From CAJQND01 sp051010095 (GTDB lineage: Bacteria > Pseudomonadota > Alphaproteobacteria > Rhizobiales > CAJQND01): a stretch of 11,582 nucleotides of DNA. The notes beneath the pieces are model-generated. The model did not search any database and had not been told where the DNA came from. It saw only the letters and a list, made by a program, of their open reading frames with translations. The first letter of the stretch is position 1; every line of letters begins with the position of its first letter. The position numbers and the translations under genes were made by a program. The stretch is taken from positions 1 through 11,582 of the forward strand of contig JBPCVX010000368.1 of assembly GCA_051010095.1 (NCBI GenBank). Direction: 5' to 3'. Shown piece by piece: positions 5,814 to 11,582 of this stretch.

Positions 5814-8408
5814 TTAGCTGGCCTTTGCCTTAAACACCCATTCGACCACTTGCGGCAGCACAATGAGCGTGCACAGCAAGGTGCAGATGATGGAGATGGT
5901 GAGCAGTTCACCCATACTTGAAAGCCCCATATGGGCAGACAGCCAAAGTGTTCCAAACGAACCGATCGTGGTGAGGGCTGACAACAAAACAGCCTTTGGC
6001 GTTGAGGTTGAATCAATCTGCTCTTTATAACCTGCCTCGCGCATGCGCATGACATAGTGAATGCTGGAATCAACGCCCAGACCTAACAACAGCGGGAATA
6101 CGATAATGTTGGCGAAATTGAACGGTGCATTAAATGCCACCGTGTAGGCCAGCAACAAACACGCCGCCACCGCGATTGGCATCAGCACGAGTGCTGCATC
6201 GCGCACACTTCTAAACAAGATCAACAAAAGCACTGCCACGAGCCCAAGTGCGGCGAACCCTGCGGTTTTCATGGCACTTGAAACGGTTGTGGCAGCGCCG
6301 GTAATTTCCACTGGTGCACCTGTAACGTTGGGCGCAAGCTTTGAAACATCCGCAACGAATGCCCGCATTTGCGTCTCGTCGCGCATGTCGCCCGTGGGCA
6401 CCACCTCAAGGCGGCGCCTGCCATCGCTTGCGATGTAGCGATCACGCAGACCGGTGGGCAGTTCGTCCAGCGTGACGGCTTTAATGCTGGCTATCTCGTG
6501 AAGCTGATTGAACATATCCGGCACATTCGCCATGAAAGCCATTTCAAGGGTTTTCACCTGTTCAGGCTTATTGGCAGAGGTTTCCTTGAACTTCTGGAAC
6601 GCGTCGACAAGCTCTTGCGCTGCGTTCCGAATTTCATCAGAAGTTTCATCGTATGCTGCGAGTTTTTGAAGATGCGTGATTGTTTTGTCCAAAGCCTCAG
6701 CGCGGGCGGCATCTCCAACATCGCCCGTGATATCCGGTGTATCAGGAATGCGCCCTTCAAGCTTTTTAAGAGACGCGAGTTTGGCGTCCTGATCTTTTGG
6801 CAAGAAGCTCTCTGCGCGGTTGACCTTTTCAACACTGTCGAGTTTTTCCAAATCAGCTGATAGTTTATCAGCTGCATCAGGAGCAATGATTTGCGCGGCA
6901 TATATCAGTTCAGGATTGCTTTTGATCAAATCGTTGAAAACCTGAACCGTCGGTGCATCAGGGTCTTTAAGATTGATTGGGTCGCCATCAAAACGCACCT
7001 GCGTGACAATAAACAACGCGGAAGCAGCAAGGATGAGCGCCAAAACTGTGAGGGCAGGGCGTGCCTTGTTGAGCACGTTCAAAAATGCTGGCGTTTGCGG
7101 CGGGGCAACAGGCGCGCCAGCGGGTTGCGGCCATTTCATCAACATAAGAATTGCTGGAATGAGCGTTAGGCTCGCGACAAACGCAATTACGATGCCACCA
7201 GCTGCGATTACACCCAATTGGGCCATGCCCGCAAAATCGGTAAGCGAGAAGACGAGGAAGGCAAGCGACGTGGTGAGCGTGCATAAAAAGAGTGCTGGGC
7301 CAATGCCATCGGCTGCCTCGCCAATTGCTGCAAGTGGGGCCTGACCAGCGCGGATGGCTTCAGCAAAGCGCAGCACATAGTGAACCGCATAATCGATACC
7401 CAGACCGATAAACAGCACTGCGAAGGCAACGCTGATCATGTTGAGGTGACCAATGGTAAGGGTTGCAAAGCCGATATCGATCATGATGCCTGCCACTAGA
7501 AGCGCAAGCACTGGAACAATCAACTTGCGGAAAGGCATACCAAAGAAAACAACAATCGTGACCAACAAGAACGAAACGATGAAGGCGATTGTTGCCCCTT
7601 CCGTAACGCTGGTGAGTTCTTCTGCGTTAACTGCAGCCTCACCGGTGAGGCGCACACTGTCTGCGCCAAGGCCCGTGATTTTTCTATCAGTGATGATTTG
7701 GCGCGCGGTGGCCAGCGGCTTTTCGGCGGGCTCAATGGCAGAGAAATCGAGGATGGGTTTTGCCAGCACGTACCAACGTGTTGGCCCGCTCAAATCGTCA
7801 CCGTCGGTTTTACTTTGAAGCCCTTGCCAGTCGAAATTATGCACCTTGCCTTCGGTTGCAGCAGTCACCGTGCGCGTGGATTGGTGCAAGAAGCCAATCG
7901 CGTCATCTGGAAGGGCGTCAGATTGCGCTCCAATCCAGATCAGATCATAGAGCTTCTCCATGCCGATCATGCTTGGGTTTCTCGAAAGCGTGAGGAAGAG
8001 GGGACGCGTTTCGCGGATCTGCCGAACGATCTTTTCAATCTGCTCGGTGTTCAAATAAAGAATGCCGGAGGTTTGAAAGAAGTACTCTGTTCCGGGCGCA
8101 GAGACATGCTCAAACAACGCCTCGTGATTACCAAAGGCTTCAGCGATCGCCTTGGCCGTTTTGCGGCCCGTCTCGCTGTCTTCGGCATCGACCACCACAA
8201 CGAAGATGTTGTCGAATTGCGGGAAGGTTTTGTTGAGTTCTGCGAAGTGTGCGCGAAACGGCAAATCTTCCGCGATCATGCGCCCTGGGTTGGTGTCGAT
8301 TTCAAGCTTTGCTGCAGCGAGCACCAGCCCGCAGAACGCAAGCAGCACATAGAGGCCGATTGTGGTGCGCCGATGCGTTGCCGCGAATGTGGCAAGTTTT
8401 GAAAACAC
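5814..8408 (-). CDS. hpnN: MMPL-family RND transporter, HpnN-like (hopanoid-associated)
   Basis: This 864-residue protein starts at GTG 8408 with GGGG 7 nt upstream and matches the usual length of HpnN. It has the two-fold RND layout: TM1 (about 15-33), a large periplasmic loop (34-270), TM2-6 (271-425), TM7 (about 450-469), a second, helix-rich loop (470-710) and TM8-12 (711-860). The paired signatures GLGIDYAVHYVLRF (335-348) and GLGVDSSIHYVMRM (776-789) are the TM4-type segments of each half, with D339 and D780 as candidate proton-relay residues. The loop segment PLFLTLSRNPSMIGMEKLYD (136-155) also resembles HpnN. In Rhodopseudomonas palustris HpnN moves hopanoids to the outer membrane. 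No hopanoid synthesis genes are in view, so a different lipid or hydrophobic cargo is possible. It follows the small exported protein gene by 22 bp and is probably cotranscribed with it. Confidence 0.8.
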   Translation of the reverse strand: MFSKLATFAATHRRTTIGLYVLLAFCGLVLAAAKLEIDTNPGRMIAEDLPFRAHFAELNKTFPQFDNIFVVVVDAEDSETGRKTAKAIAEAFGNHEALFEHVSAPGTEYFFQTSGILYLNTEQIEKIVRQIRETRPLFLTLSRNPSMIGMEKLYDLIWIGAQSDALPDDAIGFLHQSTRTVTAATEGKVHNFDWQGLQSKTDGDDLSGPTRWYVLAKPILDFSAIEPAEKPLATARQIITDRKITGLGADSVRLTGEAAVNAEELTSVTEGATIAFIVSFLLVTIVVFFGMPFRKLIVPVLALLVAGIMIDIGFATLTIGHLNMISVAFAVLFIGLGIDYAVHYVLRFAEAIRAGQAPLAAIGEAADGIGPALFLCTLTTSLAFLVFSLTDFAGMAQLGVIAAGGIVIAFVASLTLIPAILMLMKWPQPAGAPVAPPQTPAFLNVLNKARPALTVLALILAASALFIVTQVRFDGDPINLKDPDAPTVQVFNDLIKSNPELIYAAQIIAPDAADKLSADLEKLDSVEKVNRAESFLPKDQDAKLASLKKLEGRIPDTPDITGDVGDAARAEALDKTITHLQKLAAYDETSDEIRNAAQELVDAFQKFKETSANKPEQVKTLEMAFMANVPDMFNQLHEIASIKAVTLDELPTGLRDRYIASDGRRRLEVVPTGDMRDETQMRAFVADVSKLAPNVTGAPVEITGAATTVSSAMKTAGFAALGLVAVLLLILFRSVRDAALVLMPIAVAACLLLAYTVAFNAPFNFANIIVFPLLLGLGVDSSIHYVMRMREAGYKEQIDSTSTPKAVLLSALTTIGSFGTLWLSAHMGLSSMGELLTISIICTLLCTLIVLPQVVEWVFKAKAS

Positions 8409-8430
8409 CCTGGCGCCCCAACCCTGAGGC

Positions 8431-8823
8431 TTAATTCATTGCCGCGCGCACCCGGGCCGCGGTATCGTTCAGAATTGCCCGGTAAGCCTTATATTGTTCA
8501 GGCGAGAGAATTTTCTTCATCGCAGCCTTTTCACGGCTTTCGATGGCCTGCAATTCGCTTGAAGCTGCATGCAGCTTATCGAAATCAGGTTTGGCTCTCG
8601 GGTTGATTTTGTGCTTGCGGAAAACTTTGTTCATTTCTTTGTCGCTCTTGCGCACGATGGCTTTAGCCTGTGTGCGCTGCGACCCTTTGAGCTTCAGGCG
8701 TGAGACAACGTTAGAATCATAGATGTTTCCAGCATTTGCCTGCTCGGGCACAATAAGCGCCAAACAAAGGCATAATGAAAGGCTCACCAATACCTTGAGG
8801 ACAAGATTTTTTGTATATATCAC
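8431..8823 (-). CDS. Small exported helical protein, Spy/LTXXQ-like
   Basis: Taken from GTG 8823 this is 130 residues, with GAGAGAGAC ending 7 nt upstream; the frame is open to TTG 8874, which would put 17 extra residues before the signal peptide. Residues 1-31 form a Sec signal peptide ending in EQANA. The mature part (about 99 residues) is highly charged and almost wholly helical, with LKLKGSQRTQAKAIVRKSDK near its start and LSPEQYKAYRAI near its end. Two such L-x-x-x-Q segments flanking a helical hairpin are characteristic of the Spy/CpxP (LTXXQ) group of periplasmic chaperone-like or metal-stress proteins. Similarity is by pattern only. Position immediately upstream of the RND transporter suggests a periplasmic accessory role or a shared stress signal. 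No cysteines remain after processing. Confidence 0.6.
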   Translation of the reverse strand: MIYTKNLVLKVLVSLSLCLCLALIVPEQANAGNIYDSNVVSRLKLKGSQRTQAKAIVRKSDKEMNKVFRKHKINPRAKPDFDKLHAASSELQAIESREKAAMKKILSPEQYKAYRAILNDTAARVRAAMN

Positions 8824-8986
8824 GGGCAAAGTCTCTCTCTTCGCGCAAGTTTTCCAAGTAAAGCTCTTATACAAGCTCAGCGGTGGTTTACAACCCGCAT
8901 TTTCTCGTTACGGGATGTCGCAGCGCTCTTGCATAGGGCCAGATTCGCGGCCACACTCGCATTGAAATGGGGCATGAATTGGGGCG
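8824..8986. promoter_or_regulatory. Divergent region between the RND-transporter operon and the amidinotransferase-M20 operon
   Basis: About 160 bp separate the two outward-facing units and should contain both promoters. A short inverted repeat GGTT-TAC-AACC lies around 8885-8897. The arms are only 4 bp, so I do not call it an operator. Confidence 0.3.
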
Positions 8987-9991
8987 TTGAGAAATTTGAA
9001 TACCTTGTCGGAAAACATTGGCGCACACAGCGAATACGGCACTTTGCGCGAAGTGGTTGTGGGTATTCCCGATGGGCTTACCCTGCCGCCATTCTCTAAG
9101 GATTTGAGCCACTATAATGATGAGCTGCGCACCGCGTTGGAGGCTGCCAACGGCAAGCCCTTGCCCATAGAACAGGCGTTTCCGGATCGTTACGCAGAAA
9201 CGGCTGCGCAAATGGAAGGGGTGGCGGAAACTTTTGAGCGCTTCGGGGTGAAGGTGCACCGCCCGCGCCCATACAATGAAGCGGAAACCCGCTATCTGGG
9301 CTCGCTCCAGCAGGGCCATTCCCAGCTTTACGTAGCAGACCCGGTATTTGTTATTGGCAACCATTATATGGAAATCTCCATCCGCCGGGCCTATCGCCGC
9401 AAGGAGGTGTTTCCCTTGCGCGATCTTATTGTGCCGATGATTGAGGATGATCCCGACGCCCACTATGTGGCGATGCCGCAATCTGCCCCGTTTGACCCTT
9501 CAGATGATGGGCCGGGGCCGTTTCTGGAAGGTGGTGATATTCTCATCGAAGGCACTGATATTATCGTTGGGTGTGGCGAGCTGTGTTCAAACCGGGCGGG
9601 CATTAACTGGCTGGCCCGCTATATCGAGCCCTATGGTTATAAGGTGCACGCCATGCCCATCAAAGGCCCCATCCTGCATGCGCTGGGGGTCATGTGCCTG
9701 CTGCGCGAGGGGCTGGTGATGGCCCATCTGCCAGCGCTGGAAGAGGGCCTGCCGGAACCGCTGAAAGACTGGGACGTGATCGAGATCACCCGTGATGAAA
9801 TGGATGCCCACGCCACCGTGGGCGTCAGCCTTGATGACAAGCATTATATGATCGACCCGCGCTTTAACCGGGTGATGAATGAACTGGCCCGCAAAGGCGT
9901 GGAGCCCGTGCCCACACCGTGTCAGGCAATCGGTTTTTGGGGAGGGGCGATCCGCTGTATCACCCTGCCATTAAGAAGGGATGCGGCATGA
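8987..9991 (+). CDS. Amidinotransferase-fold (GME superfamily) enzyme with altered active site
   Basis: The 334-residue frame begins at TTG 8987; an in-frame stop at 8975-8977 rules out starts further upstream, and TTG 8996 or 9005 are alternatives. Features of the glycine/inosamine amidinotransferase branch are visible: EYGTLREVVVG (16-26), DPVFVIGNHYMEISIRRAYR (118-137), FLEGGDILIEG (179-189, E181 and D184), a histidine in ILHALG (H231) and the C-terminal nucleophile C324 in GGAIRCITLPLRR. The usual H-x-D motif is H-A-L here, so the Asp is absent, and the R-D pair seen ahead of the GN-x-x-(I/M)E stretch in relatives is A-D (117-118). It probably still acts on a guanidino or related group through C324, but substrate and reaction (transfer or hydrolysis) are open. 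Its last codons overlap the M20 gene by 4 bp (ATGA), showing translational coupling. It shares the superfamily but little identity with the protein at 1708-2631. Confidence 0.8.
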   Translation: MRNLNTLSENIGAHSEYGTLREVVVGIPDGLTLPPFSKDLSHYNDELRTALEAANGKPLPIEQAFPDRYAETAAQMEGVAETFERFGVKVHRPRPYNEAETRYLGSLQQGHSQLYVADPVFVIGNHYMEISIRRAYRRKEVFPLRDLIVPMIEDDPDAHYVAMPQSAPFDPSDDGPGPFLEGGDILIEGTDIIVGCGELCSNRAGINWLARYIEPYGYKVHAMPIKGPILHALGVMCLLREGLVMAHLPALEEGLPEPLKDWDVIEITRDEMDAHATVGVSLDDKHYMIDPRFNRVMNELARKGVEPVPTPCQAIGFWGGAIRCITLPLRRDAA

Positions 9992-11292
9992 GCGATAGTG
10001 ATGCCAAACTGGACACTAAACTGGCAGATGACATTCTGGCGGCGGTTGAAAAGAATTTTGAAAACCAGGTTGAATTTACCTCTGATCTCATCCGCTTTCC
10101 TTCGTTGCGCGGGCAAGAACACACAGCCCAGGATTTCCTGTTTAAAGAACTCGGCCAACGCGGCTACGCCATGGACCGCTGGGCGATCGATGTTGCCGAT
10201 ATTGAAAACCACCCCGGTTTCTCGCCGGTCAAGGTGAACTACGATAACGCCATCAACGTGGTTGGCGCCCACCGCCCGCGTGAGGAAAAGGGCCGCTCGC
10301 TCATTCTCAACGGCCATATTGATGTGGTGCCCACGGGCCCGCTTGATATGTGGACCCACCCGCCGTTTGAACCCTGGCGCGAGGGCGACTGGCTGTATGG
10401 CCGCGGCGGGGCGGATATGAAGGCTGGCCTGGTGGCCAACATTTTTGCGCTCGATGCGCTCAAATCATTGGGCTACCAGCCTGCGGCAACCGTCTATGTG
10501 CAATCGGTCACGGAAGAAGAATGCACCGGCAATGGCGCCCTTTCTGCCCTGCAAAGGGGATACCGCGCTGATGCCGCCATCATCACCGAGCCTGAAGACG
10601 ACAAGCTGGTGCGCGCCAATGTGGGCGTCATCTGGTTCAAGGTGCATGTGCGGGGGCTTCCCGTTCATGTGCGTGATGCAGGCGCGGGCGCCAACGCCAT
10701 TGAGGCCTCGTTTGACATTATGAAGGCCCTGCGCGTTCTGGAAGAAAGCTGGAATGTGGGCAGCCGCGCGCGCAAGCATTTTGAAAATGAAGACCACCCG
10801 ATAAACTTCAATGTGGGCAAAATCGAAGGCGGCGACTGGGCCTCATCGGTGCCCGCATGGTGCACGTTTGATTGCCGTATTTCAATTTTTCCCGGCACAG
10901 ACCCGCGCGAAGCCGCGCGTGAAATTGAAGACACCATCCGCGCTGCGGCACAAACCAATCCGTTCCTCTCCAATAACCCGCCAGAGGTGGAATTTAACGG
11001 CTTCTTTGCCGAAGGCTATGTGCTGGAAGAAGGATCGCAGGCCGAAGCAACTTTGGGGCGCAGCCACGCCAAAGCCTATGGCGCCTCGCTTGAAAGCTTC
11101 ATCACCGCAGGCTATCTCGATGGCCGGGTGTTCGTGCTGTACGATGACTGCCCGTGCCTGGTCTATGGCCCCCGCTCTGAAAATATCCACGGCTTCGATG
11201 AACGGGTCTCGCTTTCCTCAGTGCAACGGGTCACCGGCTCGGTCGCGCTGTTCATCGCTGAATGGTGCGGGGTAGAACCTATTTCAGCCTGA
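9988..11292 (+). CDS. M20-family metallopeptidase/deacylase (ArgE/DapE-like)
   Basis: The start is ATG 9988, with AGAAGGG 7 nt upstream and the ATGA overlap with the preceding stop, giving 434 residues. The frame continues upstream inside the previous gene to 9919, but that part is antecedent coding sequence. All catalytic elements of di-zinc M20 enzymes are present: H110 and catalytic D112 (NGHIDVVP), bridging D143 (GRGGADMKAG), E177-E178 (general base and metal ligand in VTEEECTGNG), E201 (ITEP) and C-terminal H401 (ENIHGFDE). The dimerisation domain contains H227 (RGLPVHVRDAGAGANAIE). This subgroup is usually annotated as acetylornithine deacetylase or succinyl-diaminopimelate desuccinylase-like, but true ArgE/DapE function is not established for it. 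Coupling with an amidinotransferase-fold protein suggests it removes an acyl group from a guanidino or ureido amino acid derivative, in the cytoplasm. Its 3' end overlaps the opposing membrane-protein gene by 14 bp. Confidence 0.9.
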   Translation: MSDSDAKLDTKLADDILAAVEKNFENQVEFTSDLIRFPSLRGQEHTAQDFLFKELGQRGYAMDRWAIDVADIENHPGFSPVKVNYDNAINVVGAHRPREEKGRSLILNGHIDVVPTGPLDMWTHPPFEPWREGDWLYGRGGADMKAGLVANIFALDALKSLGYQPAATVYVQSVTEEECTGNGALSALQRGYRADAAIITEPEDDKLVRANVGVIWFKVHVRGLPVHVRDAGAGANAIEASFDIMKALRVLEESWNVGSRARKHFENEDHPINFNVGKIEGGDWASSVPAWCTFDCRISIFPGTDPREAAREIEDTIRAAAQTNPFLSNNPPEVEFNGFFAEGYVLEEGSQAEATLGRSHAKAYGASLESFITAGYLDGRVFVLYDDCPCLVYGPRSENIHGFDERVSLSSVQRVTGSVALFIAEWCGVEPISA

Positions 11293-11582
11293 ACCGATTG
11301 CGAATGGTGAGGAGAAGGAAAAAGAGGAGGATGGTGCCGAAAAGGGCTTGAAACAGCCAGATTCCGTTAAATAACGGAATTCTTGCAAGGCATGTATATG
11401 CATCTTGTAGTGGTCCTCTATTCAACCCCAAAAACGGTAGTGAATTGGAGAGGCTAACAGCACCAATTTTTACAAACCCAACCCCTGTTTTTTCGAAAAA
11501 TAGATCATATAACCAAAGCGTCGCCGCACCGACAAGCCAATGGCCAAAAAACCACTTTAGGGCGCGTAATGTGTCCCAACCG
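11279..11582 (-). CDS. Hypothetical membrane protein, N-terminus cut by window edge
   Basis: The minus strand is open from the right edge to a TAG at 11279-11281, giving the last 100 residues of a protein. It starts in the window as GWDTLRALKWFFGHWLVG, with a hydrophobic helix around its residues 10-30 (ending LWLYDLFFEK), a polar stretch containing SLSNSLPFLGLNRGP, and a final hydrophobic helix (IWLFQALFGTILLFFLLLTI) closing with a basic tail (RNRFRLK). The positive tail after the last helix predicts a cytoplasmic C-terminus. I do not recognise a family. The sequence is much richer in A and T than the neighbouring M20 gene. Support comes from the uninterrupted frame, the two well-formed membrane helices and the positive-inside tail. 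Confidence 0.6.
   Translation of the reverse strand, partial: GWDTLRALKWFFGHWLVGAATLWLYDLFFEKTGVGFVKIGAVSLSNSLPFLGLNRGPLQDAYTCLARIPLFNGIWLFQALFGTILLFFLLLTIRNRFRLK

Noticed and set aside
7698..8402. Long plus-strand open frame (234 codons) opposite the transporter gene
   Set aside because: It lies wholly antisense to the well-supported HpnN-like gene; its translation is Arg/Cys/His-rich without domain patterns, as expected for a shadow frame.
8888..9481. Minus-strand open frame of 197 codons
   Set aside because: It overlaps the N-terminal half of the second amidinotransferase-fold gene, whose motifs are clear; the antisense translation shows no recognisable features.
11361..11380. Perfect inverted repeat with 9-bp arms (ATTCCGTTA / TAACGGAAT) and a 2-bp spacer
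   Set aside because: It falls inside the coding part of the right-edge membrane gene, has no T-run, and an inverted repeat of this size is expected about once by chance in a window of this length.

Overview
The window looks like chromosomal DNA from an alphaproteobacterium, most likely of the Hyphomicrobiales (Rhizobiales) and plausibly marine. The pointers are a BA14K-family secreted protein (a family typical of Brucella and its relatives), an HpnN-like RND exporter, a DUF3108 periplasmic protein and a catabolic reductive dehalogenase of the Nitratireductor type. These are family-level inferences; nothing in the window fixes the genus. I see no rRNA, tRNA, CRISPR array, insertion sequence or phage gene.

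Layout, left to right. (1) 1-1598, minus: most of a cobalamin/Fe-S reductive dehalogenase that runs off the left edge. (2) 1708-2631, plus: an amidinotransferase/DDAH-like enzyme with a full active-site set, divergent from (1). (3) 2824-3387, plus: a BA14K-like Arg-rich secreted protein, preceded by a Fur-box-like palindrome and followed by a strong intrinsic terminator. (4) 3452-4822, minus: a membrane-bound class III adenylate/guanylate cyclase. (5) 4982-5803, plus: a DUF3108 periplasmic protein. (6) 5814-8408 and 8431-8823, minus: a two-gene unit made of a small exported Spy/LTXXQ-like protein and an HpnN/MMPL-type RND transporter. (7) 8987-9991 and 9988-11292, plus: a translationally coupled pair, a second and divergent amidinotransferase-fold enzyme followed by an M20 (ArgE/DapE-like) deacylase. 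(8) 11279-11582, minus: the AT-rich C-terminal part of a membrane protein entering from the right edge and overlapping the M20 gene tail to tail.

Working together: the clearest functional unit is the amidinotransferase/M20 pair, which suggests processing of an acylated guanidino or ureido compound. A second amidinotransferase-fold enzyme lies about 6.4 kb away. The HpnN-like exporter and its small partner probably act at the envelope. The reductive dehalogenase points to cobalamin-dependent removal of halogen from organohalides. The rest is envelope and signalling housekeeping.
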